Of a stretch of DNA of 64,000 nt, positions 1 through 14,600 are shown piece by piece. Position 1 is the stretch's first letter. Each line of letters starts with the position of its first letter. The stretch spans positions 1,959,222 through 2,023,221 of the forward strand of contig VZRR01006745.1 in the NCBI GenBank assembly GCA_013398015.1. The letters run 5' to 3'. Position numbers and translations under genes: made by a program. Below the pieces are notes generated by a model that saw nothing but the letters and a program-made list of their open reading frames with translations, searched no databases and was not told the DNA's origin. The stretch comes from Oreocharis arfaki. Taxonomy: Eukaryota > Chordata > Aves > Passeriformes > Paramythiidae.

Positions 1-448
1 ACATAGCCAAGGTCTTTTCTGCTCCTTACCCCACCAGAGAGGGGGCTGAGGGTACCAGGAAGTTGGGAAGGGACACAGCCGGGACAACTGACCCCAGATG
101 ACCAAAGGGACATTCCATACCCCATGGCACCATGCTCAATATATAAAGCAGAGGGAGAAGAAGGAAGCAGGGGGGACATTGGGAGTGGTTGTGTTTGTCT
201 TCCCAAGTCACCATCTTGTGTGATGGAACCCGGCTCTCCTGGGGATCGCCAAACACCTGCCTGCCCATGGGGGGTGGTGGAAGAATTCCTTGTCCTGCTT
301 TGCTTCTGTGCACAGCTTTTGCTTTGCCTGTTGCACTGTCTTTACCTCAGCCTATGAGTTTTCTCAATTTTCCTCTTCCAAACCTCCCCCCCATTCCACT
401 GGCAGGAGTGAGTGGCTGCGCGGGGCTTAAGTGCAGGCTACAACATCA
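1..448 (+). mobile_element. LTR-like segment, 5' end cut by the window
   Basis: A TATA box (TATATAAAG, about 142) is followed by sequence such as gtgatggaacccggctctcc and gagtgagtggctgcgcgggg, resembling the 3' half of avian ERV LTRs. It ends near ctacaacatca. No coding potential is believed. Confidence 0.45.
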
Positions 449-1049
449 GGCCGAAGTCTTGGCTGCCCTCTGGGCTTTGGACCCTTAAGGAATTTTACAT
501 ACATCACAAAATGGGGTGGGTTTTTACATTTCCCAGTTGATACCAGAGAAATTTGTTTTTCAGGCATTACAGCTGGCACTTTCCAGTGTTTTAGAAAGGG
601 TCCAGCTGAGATGACAGTGTTGAGCAGCCTGCCAGTTTGAGGAAAAACATTTTGAAGATTATCACTCTTCTCATTTCCTCTTTTTTTCTGGCAGCAAGGA
701 AGGATGGCTGACAGAATTCACACATCCAGGGAGATACAATGAGCATGGCTTTAAAAGCATAGAGGAAGATCATCTTCACAATCACCAATAGGTTTGAGAT
801 TCACAAGGAGTAGAATGGGTTATTAAAAAACCTCTGAAAATCATGTTTACTCCAAACAGCTTAGGCTTATCACAGTATCCAAGCCTTGGTGCATCATATG
901 GGAGTATAACCTCCTCTTCACATAATTTGAATTGGATAATGTCAAATATGTTCTGTTACGAGCAAAAGACCAAATATTTTAATTTCATCTTTCTAAAATA
1001 TAGGACAGAGTGATTCCAGTCTTTTTATAATTCAATTTAGTAGAATAGA
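449..1049. other. Intronic spacer, nothing recognised
   Basis: Between the two LTR-like segments in a SPEF2 intron. AT-rich, with no exon, RNA or repeat that I recognise. Confidence 0.6.
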
Positions 1050-1800
1050 TGATGATCTTTCAATCCTTTACTCCGTTCTCTTAAAATATTTCTATGGAAA
1101 AGGAGGTCCAATGCTTTTTCCATCTCAGCTGAATTAATCCATTGTGGTGGTGGTAACAGCAGCTGAAGCTGCCCAGGATTGTCAGGAAAGCAACACCACC
1201 ACCCGTTGGTGGGTTGGAACATAGCTTCTATCCCCCATCCTTTAACTATATCCCTCAGGTTGTCAATCTTAAATTCCTCCTCCCTATTTTAATATAATAA
1301 GTTAGTAAATATTCAGTTCTTATGTTCAATATCCATACTTCCAGAAAGTTCTAAGTTCCTTGACACCCCATTGGTCCAAGTTTCTGTCAGTTTAAGATAC
1401 CCTCCCCGTTCACATTTTGTTGGCTGTTGTACCCTTTGTTCCTCCCCTGTTCTCCCCCGGCATCGGTCTCTTGTATTCTCTCCACGCCCTTCTCCTTTTC
1501 CATAAAAGTTGTTGAACCCCGCCCGAAGGGGCTTCTGCCACTGCCTCCCTTCGGTGTGCATTCCTGCTCCTCTGCGTTCCCTTCAATAAACGCCCCTGGA
1601 ACGGCAAGCACAAGGCTCTCCCTCTCCTTTCCATCCCCGAGCCGCGGCAGCGCCCTGCGCTCCAGGCGGGCTGCCTGCGCAAGAGCTGGGAGTGCGGGAC
1701 TGGATCTGAGCTGCGAGGCAGAGATCCTCGGAGTGTCCCAGCCGGCCACGGACGCCGCTCTCGCTGCCACCTGGACCGCACGTCAATCCATTATTCCTCA
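1050..1800 (+). mobile_element. Probable solo LTR with R/U5-like GC-rich end
   Basis: A CATAAAAG TATA-like box (about 1501) is followed about 80 bp later by AATAAA (1585-1590) and then about 200 bp of GC-rich sequence, the usual U3-R-U5 layout. No target-site repeat was found and the left end is uncertain. An ordinary promoter is the alternative, but no adjoining exon is visible. Confidence 0.45.
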
Positions 1801-2469
1801 TATGTTCCCTTCAACTAACAATGTTGTCAGTATTCTTTTTCTCCTTTTTGGGGAACATTCCTGATACGATTCAACTAAAAACCATGTCTGTTCTGAAATG
1901 GAACCTGATAAGTTCAAAGATAGCTCTACTGTTGGCTTATGCTAAATCTGGCTTTGAACTTGCTGGGACCTTTACTGTTATGGATGTTTGTTAAAAAGAA
2001 CTCTCAGGACATGTATAGCCTAGAAAAGATCTACCTGAATCAAAACATCTCAATAAATTCTCCGTACTTTGTAATGATCAGTTTTAGAAAACACATATTG
2101 TCATATATAATTTACAGAAAGACTGAAATATTGCCAAGATTTGTTAGATTGTGATAGGAATATCCAACTTGTAAAATCTCTGAAAACCAAAAAACGTAAG
2201 GAAAAAGAGAGCAGAAAAATATTTATTTTACAGTGTACCAGAGTACCAAAACGTAACCCAAAAACCAAAGCAAGACGTAAGAAAATGATGGCCAAACCAC
2301 AGGTGAATAATTTTGAAGGATACTTTATGCACAAGAGGAAATGAAATATTTTAAGAAGAACAGTAGGAAGGAAAAAGTAAGTAAATAATAGTATCATTCA
2401 TGTTATATCAAGCTTGTATACAACGAAATAATAGTCTAGGGTATACTGTAATTTCTGCCATCTACTTAC
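1801..2469. other. SPEF2 intron, nothing recognised
   Basis: AT-rich intron sequence left of exon 22. The short open frames here are lysine-rich chance frames. Confidence 0.6.
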
Positions 2470-2608
2470 GGTAACTCTTTGGTGTAGCTCAGCTTTTGTT
2501 TCCTCATCATCTTGCAGCTCATCAGCAATTGAATTAAAATCTGTTTGCCACTGAGACACAAACTCCTGCTTAAGATGTGGACGTTTCAAATAATCTTGAA
2601 ATTTCTCT
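2470..2608 (-). CDS. SPEF2: SPEF2 coding exon 22 (last one in window)
   Basis: 139 bp (TTTACAG acceptor, GTAAGT donor). It reads EKFQDYLKRPHLKQEFVSQW, then QTDFNSIADELQDDEETKAE and LHQRVT. DDEETKAELHQRV is almost invariant in the family. I searched 1-2469 for the following block (containing WDIC) and did not find it, so the next exon lies outside the window. Confidence 0.96.
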
Positions 2609-5600
2609 CTGTAAATTACGGTAAAAATAACTTTATGGTAAAAATAACATTCATACAGAATGTTAGATGAAAAACACAAAACACTAATATTAATGTAATA
2701 AGATACTATTTCTACTTACCTAATATCTGCTGTGTAATGAATTATAGTGTATTGTTCATCCCTTAGACATCTAAGTACACTTTTGATGGTATTCATGTAT
2801 GTCTTTTCTACCATTTCCCAGTAAGGTACTAAAAAATCAATTATCCCCTGTGAATTTTTAAAAAACATTAAAATTAATTGATATATTTCTTGGTAACTCA
2901 TTTATCTGTAGCATTAGCAAATACACAAAAAAAATTTTCATGAAATCATATTACTGATTTTTTTTTAACACATATTTCTTTTGGTTTACAGCTGATTACA
3001 GACATTGTACCAACATATAATTTTATCCTGTGAATTTCTTAGGGAAAAAGTGGTAGGTGTCTAAAGGAATGGGAAATTCCAGCAGAATACTCCAGTACCT
3101 GTTGTTTTGGATATGCTCATAAAATAAGTGATTATACCGAGTGCGCACTGAAGTACGAAAATTTGGTCATTCATAAATGTTTGAGCTCGTAAAAATCTAA
3201 GCTGACTGTCTAGTTTTGCAAAAGTGATGTTTGACTGACTGACTGTCATGAAATGTAAATAAAAGCCATGGCCAGAGGAAACCCAGCATATGTAAGCTGA
3301 TTGCAGTCAAGAAGGAAAACTGGCAAACATTAGGAAAGCAATTACAGAACAAAATTCAAACCATCATTGTCCACCCTTAAAAAAATCTGCATCTCAAAAA
3401 CTGCATGCAGTCCCAGCTCCTCATCACCAAAAAATTTACAGAAGAACTAGAACAGATTATAACTGGATTGAAGAATAAAAGCAACATTAAGTAAAATTAA
3501 CATTTAAGAGATGCTTGTCACATTTTAAATACCTTCAGAGGTTGATTATAGTATTATTATTCATTGTATCTCTCAACACATGAATTAGGGTCACCATGAA
3601 TTAGGGTCACCAAATGATCCAAGCAAAGATTGTGGTTTAAAGCAAAGAAACAGAAATATTTTTTCAGAATTAACACAATTATACAAGCTATGTCATAGAG
3701 AACAAAAAATTAATGACTTCAAAAAAGCTACTAAAGCAACTAAAAAACGTATCATGGAAGAAAAGTCCATTCAAAGCTACTAAACACAAGCTGCAGATAT
3801 ACATCCATTTCAGAAAACCCCTAACTTTCAGATCACTGGAATCTGAGAAGAAGTACTTGGGGAAAATATATTAGGAAAAAAATATACTACGAGAAAGATT
3901 AGTGCACACTCTCCCCATTATTACTCTTTGTATGAGACCCACAACTCACTCTTGTCAGAGAAAGAAAAGTGATCTAGTAAGTTTGTGTTAGTATTTCATA
4001 ATAGTAAAAAGTATTATTGACTGCTGTGTTTTTCATCATAATTGCAAAGAATTTTTAAAAAATCTAAATTTGAAAGTATGAATCCTTATTTTATGTCTTT
4101 TAGTAGCAACTGTTCTTTGTATACTTATCACAAAGTAATAGCACACCTTTTATTGAAACATATTGATGAAATCAACATGCAATGATGCAAAAGGTTTAGG
4201 TAAGACATGCATAAAATACTAATAAAAATATATACTTTGATATTAAGATTTTCAGTCATGAATTAATGTACCTGGGAAAGTGGTTCATCTACATAAATCC
4301 ATTCATCTGATCCTGGTTCAATAGGTTGAGGTGTCTCAGGAGAGGGAGAAGGCTGACCTATAACTGGTAAAACTTTTTCTTCTTCTGTAGCTGGTAAAAC
4401 CTCTTCTTCTTCTGTAGCTGGTAGAACCTCTTCTTCTTCTGGTGCTATTTCTTCAGCATGCACTTGATACGAATGTAGAATTAGTACTTCTAAATGTATT
4501 TTAAGTATCAATAAACAGAATTAGACATTCATGCTACTCTGACAGGTTCAAAATAACGGAACAGATTCACTGCTTCATTACTGAGGGGTTGTTCATCAAA
4601 AATATACTCATGGAATCAGCAATGCTCAAGGAAGATTGGAGCTTAACACCTAAACAAACTCAACATTCATAAATTCATGGGCCCTGACGTGATGCATCCC
4701 TGAGTGCTGAGGGAACTGTGAAGCACCATAGCCAGGGGCTCATGATCATCTTTGAAAGGTCATGAAGATCAGGAGAGGTGCCTGAGGACTGGAAGAAAGC
4801 AAATGTCACCTTGGTCTTCAAAATAGGCAAGAAGGATGACTACAAGTCAGTCAGCCTCACTTCAGTCCCTGGAAAGGTAATGGAGCATCTCATTCTAGAG
4901 ACCATCTCTACCCACACAGAAGACAAGAAGCTGATCAGGTGAAGTCAGCATGGATTTACCTAAGGGAAAACATGCTTGACCAACTTGATTCTCTATTCTG
5001 CTTAGATGAACCTAATAGTGTTCCGCTTGGAAGCTTGGAAGCTATCAACCTAAGTATGAAATTCAACTTTATTAATTGACCCTAGGTATTATTTCTCCTT
5101 AGGGAGTAAATAGCCCTTACAGTACTTCTATACAACAGCTGGATTCTAACTAGAAAATCTCCACTCCATTTGCAACAATAGGAATTTTGCTATTGACTCT
5201 AGCAGCGCCATGAATTATATGCCAAGCACATAAAAATTTTTTATTTTTATTCTCCATCCAATTTCCTCTCGGGTGTGGTATTTCCAAGAATTTTTCATGA
5301 ACTAGAAACCTTGCACAGAAGTAGTAGGATAAACTTTTACTGTTGAAGAGTGCTTTTCAAGTTTGGGGTTTTTTTTTCTTTTGGTGGTAGAAGACACGTG
5401 AAGATTTTCTCATAATAGTTATGAAAAACCTGGTTATTTAGAGGTCACTATTGCTGGTTTACTTGATGCATTTTTCTCCCCAGATGCATCATCTTTTTTT
5501 CTTTTTTTTATTATTTTAAATGATTCTTTCCTTCTGGGTGATAAGGAAGAAAAATGAAATGAACATGTACAAAAACTAAATGTCAAAACCACTTCTACTT

Positions 5601-8600
5601 ATCCGAATTTTTATGCTGTTACTGATGAAGGCCTATATGTTGATAATGGCAAGTTAGACTTTCTTACACAATTATGGTATCCCATACGATGAAGATGCTA
5701 GCTGTCATTTTTAAACCAGGAAGAAAGGACTGAATTTAATGCTTTAATTTTTATGTGAAATTGGTCCATACACTCTGAAAAGGTAAAAACACAATAGAAA
5801 AGTTCAAGGTTCTGGCGCAGTTATCACTAATTGGCACATCCTCTGATTTTTTCAGGGTCAGCAAAAATGTAGGTTGCCATATAGTTTTATACAGTAATTA
5901 CTAGTGTTAATCCTAAAAAACAAAGTATTTTGCTACTGAGTTCTATCAAGTAAGAATATGAAAACTTACTTCTACTCTGATTTTTCACAATTTCTTCTAT
6001 TATAATTTCCTTCACTCTTTTGCACACAAGACTTTCTTCTGTCTCTGCATTTACTTTCACTAGAGTGTTCTGACGGAATGAGAACCATTTCTCTAATTTT
6101 GGCCATGTCTTTAGAAAGCCTGCAATTCTACAAAAATCATATCAATGTATGAAATTAAAATTTAACTAATGGAAAATCAGATATTTTCTAAAATTAATAA
6201 ATAAAAGAAAAAACAGACCATCTAATTTAATAATAAAAAAACTCCATCCATATCAAACTATTCATTTTAAGTATAGGAAAAATTTCAAAATTCTAGTGTT
6301 AACTAATCATGCATTTCTTACTCTTTCACGTCACAAGCTATATTTATTTTCTAATATCACAATTAAACCAATAATAATAGGTAATACAATAGCCTGAAAC
6401 AGTTAATAGTATTAAATTCTCAGACACGAGAACTGTTGTTCTTGATTTTGCTCTTTGTATAAAGTTAAACACCTAGTGGTTCAGTTAAAATTAGAAAACT
6501 AAGGTCCTTTTGTAAATGTAGAACTGGAAAATACCATTTTACAAAATCTCTAACTCAAATCAACTGTATTTCACTCAAGAGCAGTCACATCCCGTGTGAC
6601 ACACTTCAGATGTAAGTCTACACAGAGAAACACATATATATATGGAACGTATACATACATTTTATGCAACATATACCTGAAAACTAAATTCTCCTTGGAA
6701 CAATATCCTGGAAAATCAAAACACAAGAATTCTTATTTTCTAGGATGATTTATACTGTGCAGAAAATGAAAATACCCTTTAGGCTCCACATTATAGAAGG
6801 GTCTAAGTAAATTCTTAACATTAAGCATGTCAGTACTGTCCTGGATCACTTACGAGATTCAGATCAGTTACATGCCTAAACATCTGGCTGAAGCAAGTTT
6901 TTTGTACTTCATATAACATACCTATGCAGCACTTGCTCCCTGGCTAAGTCAATCTCCTCTTCTAGGATTTCAGCATCTGAGTTTCGATCGCTGCTCTGTT
7001 CAGCCTGAGATGCCTTTCTTTTATCTACTGTGTGGAAAACCGCACATATAAGCATATATTGAGAAAGGTGATTATTCAGACAGTTATTCACCCAAACTAA
7101 GAGAATCATTATAAGAACAAATTCAGTGTTCCTTGATCTTACATTTCTTCACTTAAATGTTGGGTACCAAACTTCCTAAAAGAAAGGAAAAGTCAGAGAT
7201 CACAGAAATGTAAAATTAGGATGCAAAGGACCTAAGACACTGACTTGCCTCTTCCTCTGTTTAATTGCATAGCCAACTATAGCACTAACATTTCCTAATG
7301 GACACTTCTCAGGCATAGAAGTCTCCAGCTGAAGAGATGGAGCATTCCTGTGGGCAGACCATTTCAGGCCTACCTACTCTACCAGTCAGAAGGTATTTTC
7401 CCGATTTCATCCAAAGGATCTACTTTTCAAAACAAGCAGACATTCCACTTCATGTAAAAGACAAGGTATTGTCTCTTTCTGAGTCCTCTCTAAATTTTAA
7501 AAAGCCTTTAATTCATTAGATATATGCCATTTGAAAAGAATTCTGATTTTTAATTGTTGTTTTGACTCTATCATCACATTTGCGTCTTATAAAATAAATT
7601 CTATTTGTACTTCAGAGATTGTATTAAATATCACCACATGTTCCAAGTGTTTTGGCAGCATAAAGTCTTAAAATTGGCAAGAGTTTCAAGTGTCTATACA
7701 TTTATCCTCATCAGATTTTTAGCAAAAGCTCTAAAGATTTTGTCCCATCCTTACTCCTACCTGTACATAAAAGCTAAATGTAAATGGTGCTTTAACTCAA
7801 GCTATTTGCCATCCATGCACTGCAGTGGAAACAACAAAGAACCCCCTCATAATTTGGATAATACACGACATACTCATTAAAAAAACTTCTGTTTCACCAA
7901 GGTCTTGAAATGTGTGGTCTGGAAGTGAAGCAGCTGTCAAAAAGCCTTTGATGCCTTTGCCTTGGTTGGCCAGAATTGACTTTGATGTCTGATCATTCAC
8001 TGACTAACTGAAGACAAGACAAAGGCAGTAATCAATAGGGAATTTATTCTGGCACTCTCAGGGAATGAATATTGGCACATCCCTCTGTTCATGATTTCAT
8101 TTTTCCCTTTCCAAGTGTGTCTCCTAAAGAAAAATACTGTTTACAGTCAGTCACTTGTAATGCAGCATATTCTGTATCTGTTATAACTTGTGGTTTTTTC
8201 CAGCTGCTGTTTTATGTGATATCTAACACCACCCACTGTACCACCTCAGCTGCAGTGAGAATTCAGTACAAATACAAAAAAGCATATACACATGCACTTC
8301 CACACTTCTGATCCGCCTTTGACTGAAACAAACAGAAGCACCTGAAATAATTTGGAAATATTCAAGGCACAATTAATGAAAGTGATACAGTGAGATACAC
8401 AGAAATTGCCCAGTAATGCTATTTTGCATTAATAACTACAACTTACAGATACCTGCTTGTCATTTTACTTTATTAACAGTAGTTGGAAACTTACACGTCA
8501 TGTTAGCTGCACGCTCCAGTACCACACTGTCTGAAAGATCCAATAATATAGAAACATCAAAGGCAGGCGAGGTAGGAGGAGGCTTGTTAGGGACTCTGGG

Positions 8601-11600
8601 ATCTATAGCAAGTGACATCTTTTCAGAAATTGGATCTTTGGCTTCTACATCAATTCCTGTATAGGATTTTTCAAACAGCTTGGCTTGATTAATTGTCATT
8701 GGAAACCCTTCCACAATCCACCCCTTTTCTGGTGGTATTTGGCTAAAAGGAATGAAGAACCAGAATTACACAGTGAATTGATAGCCTAATAATAAAACCT
8801 AAAGAACAGCTTGCTCTAGCCATCATTCATTCTCAATTTAATATATTAAATTTCCTGATGAATACAGAATATGACAGATATAATTAAACTGTAAAGTAAT
8901 GGACTTTAAATCAGAAAAAATAACATTAAGTCTAATTAAAGTGAAATAAAATCAGAAATAAAACAATTTTTGCTGTGTTGATAAATAAAGTTTTCCAAAC
9001 CACTCTATAGAGACTGCTCAGAGGTATAATTTCAATTTTCTCAAATAACTTTTGTGCTAAAGTAATAAATAGGAAAATCTATCTTATAACTTACAGTATA
9101 CTAATGGGAGTAATACAACTTAAATGACATTCATGTAGGAACTTAAGTGCTAACTGCACATCAGGGTAGTTGAGACAATTTTCTGTCAAACAAGAGTAGA
9201 TAAAACCAAGTATCTATACAATTTCATACGTAATGGCTTCCAATAGGATGTCAACTAGTAATTCATCGGGAACACTTCTTCCTTTCTTCAGCCATTTCTG
9301 TGATGCAGCACCGAGCTGGGCACGTACAGATAGCTGTGGAAGAGTGCAATGTATTCTCAGAATGTTCGTAACAGTCGTTGAAATGAGTGTGACTCCACAT
9401 TTTATATGATATACTATCTATTTATTTATTTTGGGGGTGGTGGCTGTTATTTATTAATATTCAATAGCTGGGGGGGGGTCTGTTAAGGAGAATAGTTTTA
9501 ATGGTAAAAAATGCCTAGTTTAATTGAAATTTCCAGCTGATTTCCATGACTACACTCACAAAAATGCTGAGAGAAACAAGATAGAGAAACGAAGGATATG
9601 AAGGCCAAGAAACTAAAAATTAAGTGTTCTGGTTCTAAGCTTATTCTGATTTCCACTACCACTGATGATTTCATACAGCAGCATATAAATTCATTAGTTT
9701 TAAAGGGATTCTTTTATATCTTAACTTTGGAAGTAATTTTCAATGAGCAGTAAGCCAAAGAAATCACTGTAGAATTAAGCATTTTTAACATAAAGAAAAG
9801 GAACTTTGTCATGGGGTGAATTATCTGCTTGGCAGCAGCAAGCAGCAATACATTTTTGCTAACTCAGAAATGTCATAGAAAATACCACATCTTACGTAAA
9901 TGTGATATTTCACAAGAAAATACAGAATTTTAACAAGATGTACAGCTCTAAACAACATACATAGGAACAGACTTTCACAGTAAGCTCTTTTCATATTTCA
10001 TACAGAAAACACTTGCACTCAGGTCAGTAATTCAGAATGATGAAAAGGTATCATCATTTAATTAACTTAACCATTTAAACTAAAGTATTTTTATAAAGTA
10101 GAAACTAAAATTGGACTACTAACCTTGGGTAGGTCATCCTGACTGTCATCCAATTCAAATTCTTCCTGAGATGGATTCTTCTCAACAGAACAATTGTTTA
10201 AAATAGATTCTAAAATAAAGTTTAATCATGCTATTACTATAAAATTTATTACTGTAGATAAAGAATAAAAGTACACAGCTTGATATTATTCTTTGAACAA
10301 ATCAATACAGAAGGTACAAAAAATTGTTAGAATCATAGGAGCATTCAGTAATTCACGTTGGAAGCAACTTCTGGATGTCACCTAGTTGCAGTACAACCTT
10401 CTGCTCAAAGTGGCATCAGTTACAAAGTCAGGTCAGGTTTCTCAGTTGTTTACCCCATGTGATCTTGAAAACCTACAAAGATGGAGACTACACTACCTCT
10501 ACAGGAAATTTGTTTCAGTACTTGACTGTTTCCATGAGGAAAAGGCCTTGTCATATCATCTAGGCAGAAGGGCAACAAGAAGGGCTTTTACAGGTATCTC
10601 CACAGCAGAAGGGAGGCTGGGGAAAATGTCTGCTGGGACAGGCAAAAGACTGAGGCATCCCAAGGACCTGAGACACACAGGAAAATCTGCAGCAAAAAGA
10701 TTTACCTGTGGTGGTTTCTGTGTGGAGTTCCTCTAGAAGATTCAGTGATGAATTTGGTAAGCTCTTCTGGACCTTGTATCAATTATGACAGGAAGTGGAT
10801 TAGAATGAAAACTACATACTACACAAAAAACAAGCCTGCCAATTCAAGATGACTCTTGCAATCTTACCTGTCAAAACTTAAGTTTGAAATTGAGTAAAAA
10901 AATTGAAATATGTTTTCTTCCTTACATATTTCATTCCCATCTACCCATTAGAGCCAAGATCAAAATCCAGAAATGTGCTTACCTTACTTTGTTCTCCAGA
11001 ACGCTCTGCTTCCCCTGAAATCATGTGGTGCCCACTTTCCATTTCATTTTGAAGAAAAGCTTCAATGGCCTCCTGAACCAGAGTACCAACAGATAGCACC
11101 TGAATATTGCAAACTAACAGACAAAAATATTAGATAGCTACAATTTCAGTTGAGTATACATACAGAGAAATTATTACAAGCAGTTAAATTTATTATTTCA
11201 TCAGGGCTTCTAATGTAAGTTGTTTCCACTCTTTCTTCTCTGTAACTACTTCACAGTATGTATCGACAATCATATAGCTGTCTTGCTAGTCTCCTTTAAA
11301 ACAAATACCTACAAAGAAGTTTACCAAAAGCATTTTCAAATTCTCAATGAAGAAGTATTAACATTACAATAAAATATTAATATTAGTTTCAAGTTCCAGT
11401 GTTTCTAATCTTATTTTGGAATATAACAAAGGAATGACATGAAACCAACCTTGGCAAAATACAGATGCATCTGAGGTTCAAGAATTAGTAACGCAAGGAT
11501 TTGCCCAAGCAATTTTCACTGTAAGAGTGGGATTTTAACACAAATAAAAATTTTAAAGAATTTTAGGCAAAGAAACAAACAAACAACCTCTACCTTTTTC

Positions 11601-14600
11601 AATAAACTTTGCACAGGTAGTTTTTCCACTAAACATTTTTCCCAAAATACATCCCTTCACGGGAAATGAAGGAAATTCAGGTGAAGATTTGGGTTTTGGA
11701 GGATAAAACATTTCCATCAGCCTACGAAGCACATGACCCAATATGTTATTATTAAGAGGAGGTTTGTTTTCACTGTTCTCTTCAGCTGGGCTCCATTCCC
11801 CTGTCATACTCTGTATAAATGAAAAATTAGCAAATCTCAATATGTCTTGTCTTCCATCCTTCTAAATATATGTACCTGTACACAAACACAACACGTAAAA
11901 TAATGACATTTGAATAGTACTAAACAATAACATAGCTTTTTGAATAGAACCTTGTTAAAACCTATAATCATGTCATAATCATTAAACATTTATTGATATT
12001 CACTAATAACTAGTTGAGAGACAAGTACTTATACAAAAATTTTCATAGATTCTGTAGTAATTTGCCTCTGGACGGATGCCATAGAGAAAATATAACAAAA
12101 TGTTCATGAGGTGTGATAAGGTCAGGGAGAGATCACTCACCAGTTACCATAACGGGCAAAACAGACTCTACTTGGGGACATTGGCTGAATTTATTATTAA
12201 TCAAAATCAGAGCAGGATAGAGAGAGCTAAAAAAAAATCCAACAAACACCTTCCCCCCACCCGTCCCTCCTTCTCAGGCTAAACTTTATTCCAAAATCCA
12301 GCAGAGCAGGAGAACAGGGAATGGGGGCTTTGGTCAATTCATCACGTTGCTCCTGCTGCTGCTTCCTCCTCAGAAAGAGGAACCTTCCCCTGCTCCAGCA
12401 TGCAGTCCACAGGAGCCAGTCCTCCACCAATATATCAAACATGAGTCCTCATATGCTACAGTCCATCAGCTGCTCCAGATGGGTCCCTTCCATGGAGTAC
12501 AGTCCTCCATGAACAGACTGCTCCAGTGTGGGTCCCTTGTGGGCGCACAAGCCCTGCCAGCACACCTGCTCCAGCGTGGGCTCCTCTCTCCACAGGCCGC
12601 GGGTCCAGCCAGGAGCCTGCTCCCACAGGGCTACAGCCTTCTTTTGGGCACCCACCTGCTTGGGTGTGGGGTCCTTCATGGGCTGCAGATGGATCTCTGC
12701 ACCACCATGAGCTTCCATGGGCTGCAGAGAAATCTCAGCAACAGCGTATGGAGCACCTCCTCCTCATCATTCGCCACTGACCTCGCTGCCTGCAGAGTTG
12801 TTCCTCTCACACCTTCTCACTCCTCTCGTTTCTGGCTTCTGCACAAAAACTTTTTTCTTCTTAAATATGTTATCACAGAGGTGTCACTATCGCTGGTTGG
12901 CTCAGCCTGGGCCAGTGATGGGTCCATCTTGGAGCCAGCTGGCACTGGCTCAGTCGGACATGGAGAAGCTTCCAGCAGATTCTCAGAGAAGTCACCCCTG
13001 CAGCCCTCTGCCACCAGAACTTTGTTGCACAAATTTAATATAGATTCCTATAATCCCTTTTTTAATTCCATAAACATGAAAAATAATTTCACCAACACTA
13101 CAGAATTAATGAGTAGCAGATTTTTGTATGAGAATTCCACTATCCTAATATTCTGCATTCTGAATCTGGGCAACATTATTGCCCAGTATCACACGTAAAT
13201 CTCTGAATATTTAATGAACAAAGATTCCAAATATATGTATTTGCCTAACACACATTCAATAGAGAGAAAAAAATCAAACCAAAGCCAACAACTCAAACCA
13301 ATTCAAACATCTTTAAGGGAAGGAGATACTGAGTAGAAACTTCCAGTTCACCTACCCTGAGATCGTTAGAAATTTATCAGTTGTATGATTTACTAGGTTT
13401 TACTAGTAAAGATGATTTTACTGATAATCACACTGGAAGAAAGATAAGAATGAAAGGATATAGTCAAAAGAATGGAACATAGGACTGTACTTCTGCTCTA
13501 CCAGTTTTGCATCTTACAGCACTAGGAAAGTCCTGATGTCCTGAACTTCATGCTGTGAGAAGCTACATTTTAGTATGCAGAAAAATACTAGTCCTGTATT
13601 AATATTTATTTGGTAGGAGGATATTAAACAGCTGTTTGGAAGATGTGGAGACTAATAATATTTCCAATTAGATTTCTAGCTAGTCACTTCATTTTGGGTG
13701 CACAACAATGCGTTGAAGGCAGAGTCAAATGTTTCAACATGGTACATTCCAAGCAGAACAAAAAGGAAGAAAAAAACGGTTCACAATGAGACTGCTAAAG
13801 CATGGGAACAGATTGCACAGAGAGTCTCTGGAATCTCTATCCTTGGACCACTTGAAAGTTGACCAGACAAGGTGCTAAGCAACTTTACCTGACTCAGAAG
13901 TTGGCCCTGCTTTAAGCAAATGAACTTCACAAACATTTAAACCCAAACAATTGTGTCATTCTCTATATTGAGTAATTCATCACCATCAACGGAAGTGAAC
14001 AATTCTAAAGTTCTATTGAAAGATAAGGTTTTGAACTCATGTTCTAGGTAGAATATGCAACCTCTTCTTGCATTTACTATCTAAATCATGTATTGCCATA
14101 GTATATACACTACTAGTAGAACTTGATAAATGTTGACTTTAAACACATGTGTATTAGATAGAAAAACACAATTTAATTATCAGCCTAAATTAAATTTAAA
14201 TTTAAATTAAAAGTCACTTATTTTTAATTGGTAAAAACAAATAAAGAAAATCATTTTCAGTTGCGCAATATCCTCCCTCTAATGTATCTCAGAAAACATA
14301 CTCCATGTGTAATTGAAAAGACATCCTTACAAAACCCCAATACTTGCACTATCTGAATATTTGTTCTTTAAACACATAGGTAGAGATGGATCAGTTATTT
14401 TAAATTCCAATAGATCCCTAGGAAAAATTAATTCCAAGTGGAATGGGTTCCCCCCCGACTTCAGCCATCTTGCTCTTTTAACCAGAAGATTGCTATACTG
14501 TACCTGTCACAAGGTAAAATAGTTTACCTGCTAGAAACAAATTTTCAGGTATCTGGGTGGGAATTTTATAACTCCTGGTCAACATTTTTTGATGAAGCCA

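Noticed and set aside
1387..1864. Overlapping frames of 123-145 codons
   Set aside because: They fall in the GC-rich R/U5-like part of the LTR-like segment, with no domain or splice support.
12347..13198. 283-codon plus-strand open frame, the longest in the window
   Set aside because: It runs antisense across the LTR at 12112-13031, its composition follows the repeat, and it has no splice or domain support.
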